DNA from: Megachile rotundata
Lineage: Eukaryota; Arthropoda; Insecta; Hymenoptera; Megachilidae
NCBI RefSeq assembly: GCF_050947335.1
Contig: NC_134991.1
Location: forward strand, 3,906,001-3,970,000
Direction: 5' to 3'
DNA length: 64,000 nucleotides
Shown piece by piece: positions 24,041 to 35,706 of the stretch (positions are counted from its first letter, which is position 1; each line of letters begins with the position of its first letter). The position numbers and the translations under genes were made by a program. The notes under the pieces were generated by a model. The model was not told the origin of the DNA, did no database searches, and was given only the letters and a program-made list of their open reading frames with translations.

Positions 24041-25130
24041 CATCTTCCCAACTGTGCACAGTAAATACACGAGGAACTCGATCCACTATAAAGTTCACGC
24101 GTCACCCAAATTCGGGGTACTTAAATATAAAAAATTAGGAAGGAAAATGAGCAGCCTTCCTGCTTCTCTTAATAGCTTCTGACGTCACAGGCCACAAATT
24201 CTGCTCGCTAAAGGGCGCCCGCGAATTGCCCAGGTCTGACCCAACGGATCACAGGACCTTTTCGGCAAGCGACCAGCTCATTACATTGTCTTAAGTTTCA
24301 AGTTGTACGAGGATCTCCCGGACAAGAGGTGGGGCCGCAGATGAATATGACGAGGGTGAGGCTATGCTTGATACCACGAGAAGCTGATGTATAAGAAGAA
24401 GGAGAGAAAAAAAAAAGAAGGAAAGGATGCAAGCAGCGCAAGAGAGGGAGTATGGAAAAAGTGGATGGGGACGAAACTCGGAACGAAGGGCCTTGAGTGT
24501 CATATTATTTCAGGTTTGCATACGTTTCGTGTTTCAGCGTCGGCACACTCCCAAAGGAGTATTCATCGTTGCCCAAAATGGACGAGAGGAAACGAAGATG
24601 GAACCGCGTAGTCGGCGAAGTAAACGAGAAAGGATGGGACGAGTAGAGTTTCGTGGATATCTATTTGGAACCGTAATATCCTGTTATTATCGCATGCCGA
24701 GTATCAAATCGAAATACGTTCGAGCTGTTACCGATAAAGTTGTCGTCGCGATGAAAAACCACCCGTATATCGGCGAGGACCGCGGCCGTACGCGTGCAAG
24801 CCCACGCCGAAAAAGAATCTTCCTCGTTTTCTTCGAAAAGAATTAAAGGCAAATGATTGGAAGGATTGCGAAGGACGACCGCCGAACCAAGTGCTTGTCG
24901 CCGAAGCGTGCGACCAGTTTTGGCTGCCTATCGTACATTCCAATCGACAGAAAACACGATGGTCAAATGCGCGAAACAACTTCGTAAACGTTTCTTTCTC
25001 TCATTTTCTGCGCTCCTTTCTCTTCTTACTTCGTTCCTGTGATTGTTCTGCTTCTCCACCCTCTTGTTTTTCCCACAACGGCTTGAACGTTCATTTTCGT
25101 TTATATTTTTAGGTCGATTTGACAATGGTC
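24041..25130. other. GC-richer island with CRE-like site
   Basis: About 1 kb with clearly more G+C than its surroundings. It contains TGACGTCAC at 24181 and purine-rich tracts near 24400-24480. Long frames occur on both strands: plus 24427-24846 of 139 codons, very rich in Arg and Lys, and minus 24728-24979 of 83 codons. Open frames on both strands and no known motif argue for composition rather than coding. It could be a promoter, an untranslated exon or a conserved regulatory block. Confidence 0.35.
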
Positions 25131-28100
25131 AATGGCTTTAAGTTTGTGGAATCGATTGGTACTTAGATTGCCGATATTAATATGCTTCTTGTGTCTTACA
25201 GTAGCATATTATTGGTTCAAATGATTATATTCAGTAAAAATCTAGGAAATCATGAGGTATGTGCAGAATACTACGTTTATCGCCGTATTATCCTGTGAGA
25301 CTTCTTATGATGCAACGTACGTTTCATAAAATTAGTTTTTAAATTGATAACTTAAGTTCTTGACACTTACGGAGAATGTAATGATTTAGGAAATATATAA
25401 AAGCCAAGACGAATTTAAATTTGACTGAGTAATATCCAATTGCATACAAAACATCAGATGATATTACATGATTTAACATCGATTCTCTTTTCTTTTTCGA
25501 CTAATAAAAAATAATATAAGAGCTACTACATAATTTATTGTGCCTGTAAAGAAAAGTTAACCACAAAATAATATGGTACATTTACCAAATGCCACATAAA
25601 AACAATTGTAAAAATTGCGCGGTATTAAGTTACGTGAAAACGGTCGCGAAAGAATGTCAGGATGTCATGACAGCGAAACCCATTAATGTCATGTGAAAAT
25701 GTAGCTTAACACTCGACAAACAATGAACATTTTTGCGATTCCTCGGTTTCTTTCGGCAACATTTCGACGCAAGGATAACGGGCTGAACAATGCTATATTT
25801 TCTCTAGCCAAAAGAAAGAAGTTTTACGACCACGCTTTAAATAGTAATGAAGGACATGACGGAGGAGAAAACGTTTCCAGGACATTTTTTGTAAATAGTC
25901 ATCGACGATATCTGTGACCATGGCGAGCATACATCAAAAATCTTTGACTTAAGTAAATAGGAAATATCGTTTTAGGGTTGGAAGGTCCCAACGAGCGATT
26001 TATTTGGATTGAACAAGAGAAAACACAAAAGTAGAATAATGGTGGTCAGTGGTAATGGTGATCAGTAACTATGCCAGTCATTATTATAGAATGAAATGTC
26101 TAAGATGTGCAACTGCTGGTGTTCGTTTTACATTTCTTGGCTACATTTCTGAAAGATATAAATTAGTGCAAGTATTGCTTGACTTTGTATTCCATTGACA
26201 TAGTTTGCGTACATACCATAAATAATTATTAGTCATTTTTATACTTTTTATGCAATTTAATTTTATGCAAGGGCAAGTAATCGAATTTGGAACTGAACTG
26301 TGTATTATGATTCTCATCACTTTTATAGACTTATTTTGAACTTTCATTTATTTACCATTCTGTATACTATGACAGTTTAAAAGTTATGGTTCCTTTGAAA
26401 TGATTACATAAACTTTTCATTGATATTTGTAGTTCAAAGTAGCTGATTATCAATGATTTGTGTTATTAATACAGTTTCTCTAATCAGTTATGTTGTATTA
26501 CAATTATATATATGTAGAAGACTTGTGTAATCACTTTTCAAAATCCGTAAACTTCAAATTGATGACACCATACGGATGCTATTTTATAATATTTTTATAC
26601 CCATCATTGAATCGTATTAGATTTTAGATGTGAAATCGGCCATTAGCACTGATATAATTCAACATATTTCAGAAGAGAAGTCGTTTAAAATTTGCAAGTT
26701 GTCTTGTTAATTATTGTGTATAATTAATATTCTATTACAAGTATTTCGATTTACCCGACAAAAATAGAAAAATAATTTTCGATAAAAGTAAATCTAAAAT
26801 TGTTTTAGTTGTACCACTCAATTTCAAACAGCGATTTCAACAGTTTAATGATGTAAACGGTTCCTTCCTAAATATCTGATATACTTCAGTTTTATTACAA
26901 TGATTGTTTAAGTAGCCACTGTTATCCCCTTTTACCTTATATGCGATTTTAACAGAGCAGATAATGATAGTACGGCACGGTTACACGCTAACACCATTAT
27001 CGGACACCAAACATTTCCGTGGTACTCTCCTACGACATGCTGCTCTACAAGCTGGTGTCCGAGGCTCAGAATGACATAGGGTTATTGCCATACCACAGGC
27101 TACTATCTGCTATCAGAGATCAGCTCGTAATTGTTACAAATCGTCCGACATGCTCGCAAACATTGATCCGCTCAGAAGTAGTTAGCTCTGAAAGGACTGC
27201 TCAACTACGTGTCGAATAAATTAACGTGGACGGATGAAATTTTGAAATTTCCGTAACTAGGACTCAACTTTTTAAACCCTTAACTGGTAATAAATGGTTA
27301 CGCGGAAGGGATATTATCTTTAGAGTTATGACCTGCAGAAATAGATTTACAGGCTGCTCCATGTGAGAAATATTATCATGAAGCTTCTGTTCACAGTTCC
27401 TATGAACTTTATGAAATATTCATTTTGTAATTTAATTTAATAAATTTAATTTAACCGGACTAAATAAGTTTAAATATTCAGTAAGACAAGAACTAAATGA
27501 AGACGTACCAATCATTATTAAATAATAAAAATTATATAAAAAGGTGCCATTTTAGAAACTAATAAAATATTCAGGAAACTGATTATTTAATTTGTAAACA
27601 ACTGGCACTTTTTCTTTGAGATGATGTAAACTTGTACACACATTTTTCTAGCAATTGTTCAATTGAAACTGAAATTTTCAATGTTTTTGAAACAAATTAG
27701 ATTTAATTTTAACAGCGTGGTTTTACATTTACATTATTACTTTCAAATTATTTCTTTTTTTGAAACCTCTGACAGTAATTAAAATAGTATGTATTAAAAA
27801 TACTCTTGAAAATAAAAATTGTTGAAATGTGATACGTAATGGAATATTTTTAAAAATTACGAAAACAATTAGCAAAATTAAAATCACATTTTTTAAAGCT
27901 TCGTGATTTCTACCACAGATATTAAAATCACTTAAAAGTTTATTGATAATCACTGATTAAATATTAAAGCTACTATATTATTACCAATTAATTATTATTT
28001 TTGCGACGACGTGTGATTATGTAAAAAGCTGAAAAAGGAAGAGAAAGAAGAATTCACATGTTATACTTGAAAGGTAGGAAGAAGCAGGAGTACAAGGCCG

Positions 28101-29815
28101 GTTGCTAACTCACGTAATTAGTATCGCGGGTGATTATGTTAAACTTATTAAAATGACTTGGAAATGAGAAACGAAGGGGACCCCGAAGCTATTACCGCAG
28201 TGTGGTAATAAAGAGGTGTCGCGTCGTCGTTGCAGTTATTACTTGGTAACACGTAGGGGTTAGCGAAAGCAAAGAACCGTTTCACGTGCAAAAGAGACAA
28301 GATGCAGAATACGAAAGAGCGCTGAGATGATTGAACGAGTCTGGAAACCGACACGAACCTAATTCCATTACCTGACGTCGCTATAAAGATACGTTACTAT
28401 TATTGTAACAAACATTACTGCCAATAAATGTGCAATAAACACGTAATCGTTATTGTCGCCGACTCCTAAATCTTAACCCTACAATTCTCGAGCTTTCAGG
28501 TGTCATGCAAGAAACCACCTGCATGTACTTCATTTCACATTTTTAAGCAAAAAATTAAAAATCTAAAAAATTTACTTAAAAACTAAAAATCTAAAAAATT
28601 ATTCTAAAAGTTATAAATTTGAAAAATTGTTCAAAAAATTATTGCTTTTAGGAAAGTTAAATATTATAATTCTCAATAATTTCAATCATTTTAATAACAT
28701 AAAGTTTTATTATATATAGCACAAAATTTAATATAAACAGCTTGTGCTTTTGGATTGCTCTTTATTTATGTACATTTATAGAATACTTGAATGAAACTAT
28801 GTATATAATCTGAATTTGATTATTCGAATATTAAACACAAATACTATTATTTATTTTTCTATCTTTCGTTTTTATTATAACTTGCTAGTTTTTGGTTTTC
28901 CTTAATGATGTTTTAATTAGAATATGATATATATTTACATACAGAGTGTCCAAATAAAATATATTTATAGTATTAACACTTTCAATATTAATACGAAAAA
29001 TGATAGTAACAATAATAATAAAAATATTATCGATGTTGACAGTGATTTCAAAAAGTACGTTTATTTTTTACAGTGACTTCTATTTGCACAATTTTCGTTT
29101 TTGTATATACCATGATCAATTATTATTAACTTTCGAAAGAAGAACACACAGTTTTATATGCATCTGTTTGTTTATAGCAAGGGGAAAGAGAATTTATCCC
29201 CAAATTAAACTGCCTTAAACATATTTCTGTTGTAAACTCCCATTCAACAAGTAACTGAAAGTGTAATTGATGTTTCCTTAATTATCCACGTATATAATTA
29301 CAAGTTGTACATGTAATATAACAGCATTATTCAAATTAGGTTAAGTAAATGTAAAAGGCGTTGAGTAAATAATTAACAATTCGATTAAAATTATCGTTAA
29401 AAGAGTAAAAATAAGAGTTAAAAAAGAAGCATATTCCAGTGTTTAATCGTAATAATATGTTACTTTGACCGAGTTAAATTACCAGAATTTCTCATATTTA
29501 TTTCTATACAATGCAATCGAAGGGATACTAACGGATTGCAATCAGCGATTTCATATGGGAACATTTTAAAGCGCGCTTTTAAAAGTAAACATTACTTTTA
29601 TAACCGAAAGTCTGCTGTTATAGGTGATATAATTTTTCGGAGAATGCCTTAAAGACCGTCATTTCGATACGATATGTTAAGCACATTTTCTCTTACCGGA
29701 GAAATTGCAAGAACTTGTACCGGGTGTACCGGTTTTCGTTTTACAGATGTTATCAGGCGCCACTGCGACGCACGCCATGCCTACCTTCACGATTGCAAAG
29801 CAGATGCTTCTGGTT
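25131..29815. other. Gene-free AT-rich DNA
   Basis: No gene is supported. A 66-codon frame at 27019-27219 lies in a slightly GC-richer patch (about 26950-27240) and is not recognised. At 28530-28620 the word AAAAATCTAAAAAATT occurs twice. At 28940 TACAGAGTGTCC resembles the end of a TA-targeting element, but no partner was found. GC rises from 29640 toward the nested-element cluster. Confidence 0.45.
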
Positions 29816-29858
29816 GTACTGTCCAGAGTATGAGAGAAAACTAGCGGGACGGGAACGG
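29816..29858 (+). repeat. 43-bp inverted repeat, left arm
   Basis: GTACTGTCCAGAGTA, then AGAAAACTAGCGGGACGGGA, recurs in reverse complement at 31708-31750 with two mismatches. The pair encloses the nested cluster at 30091-31557. It may be the ends of a larger old element or two copies of a dispersed repeat in opposite orientation. No TA or longer duplication was recognised. Confidence 0.75.
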
Positions 29859-30391
29859 CACAAAGAGGGTAGGCCGCTAGGACCACCTAATCCCCACTTT
29901 TTGACTCACGCGTAGCTCCCACCGTTCATCCGTAATGGTGTGGTTTTACATAGGTATATAAATAGATATTGCTACTATATGTTAAAAAACTCTATCTTTT
30001 TCTTCTTACGCGATGCATAAAACTTTTGGACACTACGACAATGGAATGCCGCTCAACGTATCGCTCGTTCTGTCTCGTTTGTTCTACATACACTACCGCT
30101 CATAAGTATGTGGTCACTTACATTTTCTTGAATTTCGGATACATATTATATGTTTTTATTGCTAACCAAAATCGTTCATAAATTCTAGTATTAATATGAA
30201 TGTAATGTATTATAATATTACGAAATTATCAATTTATTTATTCAACTTTCTGAAATAAATATATGTGTTATTTTGCGTTGCGCGCGTAGAGCTTGTGAGT
30301 CTTTTCTCTGGCAGTTTGCAATGATTGCATCGCTTAAGTGAGGTCTGTTGCCTTCTCAAGACTAACGTAAACATTTGTAAACATGATTATA

Positions 30392-31308
30392 CAGGGTTTG
30401 TCCAATAAGTATCCGGATTGATGTCTTAAAATGAAGTGCGTTGAAGATATACGTACATTGAGTTAATAATCTTCAAAATTGTGCCCCTCCTGCATCAATA
30501 CACCGTTGCCAGCGGGTTTTCCATTGTTTATACGCTTCCTGGAAGTCGGCAAGCGTAAGACTGTTCAGGCACTCCGTTGAAGCCGTTTGAACCGCCTCAA
30601 TCGTCCCGAAACGATGTCCTTTAAGGCTTCTTTTAATGCGAGGGAACAGAAAAAAGTCAGAGGGTGCCATATCTGGACTGTAGGGTGGTTGGGGTAGTGT
30701 TGTCACGTTATGCTTCGTCAGTGTCTGTCTCACAATTAACGAAGTGTGACTCGGCACGTTGTCGTGATGGTGCATTTGCAAATCGTCGGTTACGATTGAA
30801 TGAACAGTGGATTTGGCTAAATTTAATTCCTGTGCAATTAAACGACTGCTTAAACGGCGATCGTAATTCCAAATTTCCCGCACTTTGTTGACATTCGTAT
30901 CGGATCAGGACGACGTCGGTCGTCCAACGCGTTGCTCGTCTTCGACGTCTTCCCGGCCATCTTTAAATTTTTTGTGCCACTCAAAAACACGCGTTCTAGA
31001 TATGAAATGGTCCTTGTAAGCTTGACGAATCATATCAAATGTCTCCGTAGCAGATTTATTTAGCTTAACGCAAAATTTAATGGCACAACGCTACTCGACG
31101 GTTCGTTGCATCTTGAATCTCGACGCGAACGTTAAATACGCTTCCACTTCAAGCACGATATAAACAAAACAAATGGTGGAATACAAATGAACCTTGATTT
31201 CTATTATACATAACAACCTCCTGCATCGATCTAGCTAATAGAGATTGCTCCCTGACCTACCAAACTAGCAGAAAAAAATCAGTCCGGATACTTATTGGAC
31301 AAACCCTG
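30392..31308 (-). mobile_element. Internally deleted mariner element
   Basis: Both ends carry CAGGGTTTGTCCAATAAGTA and continue to about 30 bp with one mismatch. TA lies on each side (30390-30391 and 31309-31310). At 917 bp it is about 380 bp shorter than a full mariner of roughly 1.3 kb, and the lost part is the middle of the transposase gene. It inserted into an older element (30091-31557), so it is the younger of the two. The nearly identical ends also suggest fairly recent insertion. Confidence 0.93.
30473..31111 (-). pseudogene. Mariner transposase, internally deleted
   Basis: Read on the minus strand from the ATG at 31111, the gene starts MQRTVE, then a stop, then RCAIKFCVKLNKSATETFDM and the helix-turn-helix region with FEWHKKFKDGREDVEDEQRV and GRPTSS, then another stop. 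DNA-binding part two ends at AKSTVHSIVTDDL. The next residues, HDNVPSHTS, already belong to the second catalytic Asp block, so the segment with the first catalytic Asp and the WVPH-type linker is gone. The tail is complete: YSPDMAPSDFFLFPRIK holds the third Asp of the mariner DDD triad, and the frame ends at 30473. Apart from two stops and the clean in-frame deletion, the reading frame is kept. It cannot encode an active enzyme, but its ends could still be used by one. Confidence 0.92.
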
Positions 31309-31707
31309 TATAGCCAGGATGCCACGACACGAAAATGCGAACATTACATTACGCGGTGGATATGTTAACGAAAGGAAAATTTAAACATATTTCATCACTA
31401 TCGGTAAAATATTTAACAAATTATTATTACAATATGTTGTCTAACACTGGAGGAAGTGGAATACATACACGATAAACAAATAATTCAAACATATCACAAC
31501 TTTTTTCGGGCATTTAAAAGAATTGAAGAAGTGTCCACATACTTATGAGCGGTAGTGTACATATATCTGACCCACTCTCCGCGTCATGCGACCGATTAGT
31601 GTATGTGTGCGCCTCGACAAATAGCGCGTTATTGCCGAAAATGCGTGTGACAAAAGGCGGCAACGTTACAATCTAACCACTGCGATGCTCTTTTCGTTCC
31701 TCTAGCC

Positions 31708-31750
31708 CCGTTCCCGTCCCGCTAGTTTTCTGTCGTACTCTGGACAGTAC
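31708..31750 (-). repeat. 43-bp inverted repeat, right arm
   Basis: Reverse complement of 29816-29858 with two mismatches. Beyond it (31760-32060) is sequence with the look of a dispersed repeat (GATTTTGATGAAACTTCG, GTTGTATGGTTTCTTGCG). No protein is encoded. Confidence 0.75.
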
Positions 31751-32112
31751 TCCTGGTCTTACAAGGAAAGGCACACAAGTGTCCCCCTCCGATTTTGATG
31801 AAACTTCGTAGGTTTCTTAAGCAGACAAAAATAAGGGACACGTATTTTTGTATCGGCTGAGACGCAGGTTTAAGGGGTGAAACGAGCCATTAAAGTTTCA
31901 ACTCCTTTTGGCTATCTCGAAAACCATACGAGATACATTAAAACTTCTAATAGGAAAGTTGTATGGTTTCTTGCGTATAATAACAGCATGTTAACGAATT
32001 GTGCAAAATACAATTTGTTTATAACAACAAAATTTTTCATAACCTTATTTTACAATTTATTCAAATTTGTATAATGACAAAAAGTGTAGAGAATTTTGTT
32101 ACAAAACCATTG

Positions 32113-32113
32113 G

Positions 32114-32139
<26 letters not shown>
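32113..32139. repeat. TA microsatellite
   Basis: A run of TA dinucleotides continues into CATATATATACA. It is low-complexity and likely variable in length. Confidence 0.95.
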
Positions 32140-32145
<6 letters not shown>

Positions 32146-32159
32146 TATACAATATGCGA

Positions 32160-33650
32160 TATTGCCTCCTACAATTCCTCAGATTTTTATCATAAAGGTT
32201 ACGCGCGCGCACCCGCTGACGCCCCACACTATACTAAACCGGATCATATCGGACGATATTACACTACCAGTCAACATCATTTTTAAGCATAAATAAAAAA
32301 CAATTAGGTATATTTGCGTTATACATAACTGTTAATTTTATTAAATTTGTATTATAAAACATTTATTGTTAAAGTACATAGGTATTCTATGTATATGTCA
32401 GTTTTAAAGGTAACGAATAGTTTGAATAAGTTAGGGAACATAATCGTGGCAATAATGATATTCTTCGAAAAAATGTTTCAAACACAACGGTTTCCGACAT
32501 TATGACGTTTATTTAGACTGTTTTATTCACATACATATTCAATTACGAAATAGTAGTTAGTGACAACAATTTTGTTAAATGGTAACTGTGATAACTGATA
32601 CATTTCTACAAATTCTGTACATATTTGTAAATCTGTAATTTTCATCCGGTATTTAGTAGATATAATAGTCTGTAATAAAACGCAACATTTAATCTCAATA
32701 GCACAAATCATTGTTTATTTTATCTACTCTTTAAATTACACGAAGTGACTTGACAGTATTTCAAACGTAATCGTATGTTTTATAAATCGTGACACTGCAA
32801 ATTTTAATGCAATTGTCAAAGAAATTTGTTTGACTCTCAGTTGAATGGGACGTATGTAATTGAATTAAACAGAATCAGTTTCAATTCTGGTAAAGCAGAC
32901 ATTTACTTCTTGAATTTAACGCAAGCAAGAAAATAACCTCGCAGAGTTTCTTCGTACAAAAATCCTTTGTAAACTAAATCCGAACCAATCTTGTTACTTC
33001 TTTTATAGAGATTGAAGGAAAATAAATAATGATGACGAAGAGAACTGTGCGTCATATCGATTTTCCGTAGAAAAGAATTTTGTTTCACGATGGTTTCGAA
33101 CTTGTCGAAACTGATTTAGTCAAAACAGTATAAAAAACTTCAGTGAGATAAATGTAGTGATTAATTAAAAATTTTGTATGCATTTCAGATACATGTATTG
33201 TTATAGTCCATATTAGAATTTATTGAAAAATAATTCTTTTTTCTTACTATTTTAGACTGCGAGAATTATAAAAGACAAAATGAAACAGGCAGTAAAACTT
33301 CAGTTTCTTCATTTTGTCATTTACCAACATTTTGTTTATTTTACTATGCATTATGGTAAACTAAATGATTTAACTGTTTGTTTCGCAGAAAAAAAATCGT
33401 CCAAATCATGCCATGACAAAATTTTCAGTCTTAAACGAATGTATTTGAGAACTTACTCTACCGTCCATTTTCATTATTCATCCATAAAGAAATTTGTAAG
33501 TGTGATTAAAATATAATTAAATATGCGTAAATAATAGGGGAAAAAAGATATGGTACTCGTACTAAAATAAACAAAATGAATTCTAAAGCATGTGGCTTTG
33601 GGATAACGTGAAATATACGAATTTAATTATTTAACTATTTAAATGTTGTG
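32160..33650. other. AT-rich non-coding DNA
   Basis: Apart from a short CG-rich word run near 32200 (TTACGCGCGCGCACC) the stretch is AT-rich, with only short chance frames. Confidence 0.5.
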
Positions 33651-34240
33651 GAGTTAAAGTTGGAAATTCTATAATTTGAAAAATTGGAAAGTGAAAATTA
33701 GAGTAGTTGGCAGTTTGAACCATTCAGTACATATAAGGAAAGTTGAAAACTTGGTAAACTGGGTCATTGGAAATGAACTATAGAAAATTTGGAACCATTG
33801 CAATTTGAACCGTAGAAAATTTAAAAACTTAGCAACTTGGGCCATCGGAAATTTAGGAACTTGGCAATTTAAATCATTAGAAGTTTAGACCACAGAAAAT
33901 ATGAAAACATCGCAATTTAAATTATTATAAATTAAATGTGGAAACTTGGGAATTTGAACCATAGGAAATTCGAGAATTTGACAATTTAGACCATTGCCAA
34001 ATTTGAAAAGCTGGTCATTTGAAACATGGAATAGAGAACTTGGCAATTTGAATAATTAGTTTTAGAAAGTTGGCAAATTGGAGCAGTAGAAATGAAAAAG
34101 TTTGACAATTTGGATCATTGCAAATTTAAGAACTTGGCAAATTCAATCACTGAAAATATTGGCTATTAAAAATTTAGAAATTTGCGATTTCGATAATTTC
34201 GAGATTTAGAAATCCAAAAACATTGTCCATTAGATATTTC
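33651..34240 (+). repeat. GGAAATTT-type array, copy 5, with a ~31-bp higher-order unit
   Basis: Besides the short GGAAATTT words, a longer unit recurs: a GAACCATAG-like word, GAAAATTTGGAA, then ACTTGGCAATTT. It can be followed at about 30-33 bp steps from 33700 to 34160. Units are diverged. This two-level order is not obvious in the other arrays. Confidence 0.8.
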
Positions 34241-34521
34241 TAATCGAGGTCTAGTAATATCCAGAACTTAAAAAATGCTAAGATGAGATAGAAGTATACT
34301 ATTTGAACTGGATCACTCCAGTTATTTGGATCCAGTCCACCTCAGTTCCTTCCCTAGTTACACCAGCGATTCTGTGGTTATCCAAACATCCTTGCTCCTT
34401 ATCCGAAGGCTAAGAACTTTCCTATTGATCTTTGAATTGACTGACAAAAGGCTGAGAACAGTAGCTGGGTATCTACTCGCGCATTGAACTTATCACGAAA
34501 AAAAGCAGTCATTTATTTTCC

Positions 34522-34731
34522 ATGACAGGAATATCTGTTTGCAAACCAGGAATTTCCATGGTGTACACTGTGCATGTATGTAAATCGAGAGCACGGCGCC
34601 GAGAAAGATTCCAACTAAGATGTTGCCAGCCTCTGAAGAGGTCGCAATCTCTTCGTCGTCACGAGGAAGGAGAGACCAGACTTGAACAGGAGATCACGAC
34701 GATAATGATGATGACGGCGATTACGAGATGA
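34522..34731 (+). CDS. Weak ORF upstream of the 59-aa candidate
   Basis: A 69-codon frame starts with ATG and ends TGA, 10 bp before the next ATG at 34742. The product is Arg-rich in its middle and ends in Met and Thr repeats from GATGATGATG-type DNA. No domain or homology is recognised. It lies in a GC-richer island. Probably chance, listed only because of its neighbour. Confidence 0.12.
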   Translation: MTGISVCKPGISMVYTVHVCKSRARRRERFQLRCCQPLKRSQSLRRHEEGETRLEQEITTIMMMTAITR

Positions 34732-34741
34732 CGAGAGAACC

Positions 34742-34921
34742 ATGAGGGCGCGAAGCATGGCAAAATGGCTCGTAAAACAAATCGACGAGACTCATTCGAT
34801 GTTGGCCAAGTTACAAAGGTGTGCCCCGGCTGTTTACGACCCTCAGCCGCGATCGTATCTCGACAGTCCGTTGACAGACAGGCTTAATATCGTTAGACCG
34901 TTTCATATGGGATTCGTTTAA
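34742..34921 (+). CDS. Candidate small protein, 59 aa, unknown
   Basis: An ATG with a favourable A at -3 (GAACCATGAGG) opens a 59-codon frame ending TAA. The product starts MRARSMAKWLVKQIDETHSM and ends RLNIVRPFHMGFV. The composition is mixed, as in a real protein, with an amphipathic-looking first half and a charged second half, and it is not dominated by Asn, Lys, Ile or Phe as chance frames in this window are. No signal peptide or membrane segment is evident and I recognise no family. No splice site or promoter was established. It may be a real small ORF, part of an exon, or chance in a GC-richer island. Confidence 0.25.
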   Translation: MRARSMAKWLVKQIDETHSMLAKLQRCAPAVYDPQPRSYLDSPLTDRLNIVRPFHMGFV

Positions 34922-35653
34922 GTTTCGTTACATGCGTTGGCGCGAACTACCGATGCAAATAATGTCGTCTTCAGTCTTAGGGAAACCGGCCGGCCATACG
35001 GTGCAAAACGGAAGGCCGTGTCCTCTTCGTCTCGGTGGTTTGATCTAAATCTAAAAGCATCGTGCTAAAAGTTTTGTGCGCCATATTTAAAGCGAAACGA
35101 TCATTCATGGTGTTACATTAACCTGGTCGTGAGGTAGTCATTGCATAAATATTTTGTGGACAAAATGCGTTTAGATGTTTAGTACACATTACAGACAAAG
35201 TTATTTGGTAATAAAATAAATCGACGGAACTATTTTGTAATTGTTTAGAGTAATTATTATTTGAAATTAATCGCACAGTGTTGGCGCGATTGCTAACTTG
35301 CATATTTGAATACTTATCATTGTTGTTCACATATACTATTTTGATTTATTGATATGCAAAATGATCACAAAAATACGCTATAAGTCTGATTTGTTATTCT
35401 GGACAAATGTATTAAAGATCAAGTGGCAAAATAACGTGATTCTTGCACACAGGATCCCATGTTCGATACAATTATTAAATATTATGTAGGAAGGAACAGA
35501 AAATTCTATTATAGAAAGCTTTTGAACGGAAGTTTTGAGTAAAATGTTATAGATGAATATAAAGTTAAATTTTAATATCTTTAGAAATAACTTTAATAAC
35601 ATTACTTATACTTGTCAAAGTATAAAAAATATATAACAATAATACAGTGGAGC
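34922..35653. other. GC-richer island tail and AT-rich DNA
   Basis: The GC-richer island ends near 35110 (CCGGCCGGCCATACGG at about 34990). The rest is AT-rich with no supported gene. Confidence 0.5.
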
Positions 35654-35692
35654 TGAATTACAGTGAGTGACGAAACTATTAAATCCACCAAA
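35654..35692 (+). mobile_element. Possible solitary Tc1-like terminal repeat
   Basis: TACAGTGAGTGACGAAACTA followed by TTAAATCCACC resembles the ends of other Tc1 elements, and an earlier TACAGTGGAGCTG lies a few bases upstream. It abuts the left end of the Tc1-like element at 35707. No partner in opposite orientation was found. It may be a truncated older element into which the next one jumped. Confidence 0.35.
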
Positions 35693-35706
35693 TTTCTTCT
35701 TAAATA

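Larger units (their letters stand above)
30091..31557. mobile_element. Non-autonomous TA-flanked (Tc1/mariner-type) element, split by a mariner
   Basis: The ends are near-perfect inverted repeats of about 28 bp: CACTACCGCTCATAAGTATG at 30091 and its complement ending at 31557, with TA on both outer sides (30089-30090 and 31558-31559). Removing the nested mariner leaves about 550 bp with no transposase, so the element would have needed an enzyme from elsewhere. The repeat resembles Tc1-type ends in style, but the family is not certain. Confidence 0.85.

Noticed and set aside
24427..24846. 139-codon Arg/Lys-rich frame as a gene
   Set aside because: Purine-rich tracts explain the composition and the opposite strand is also partly open.
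28941..28975. Mariner-type end ACAGAGTGTCCAAATAAAAT
   Set aside because: Too short and no partner; only mentioned in the region note.
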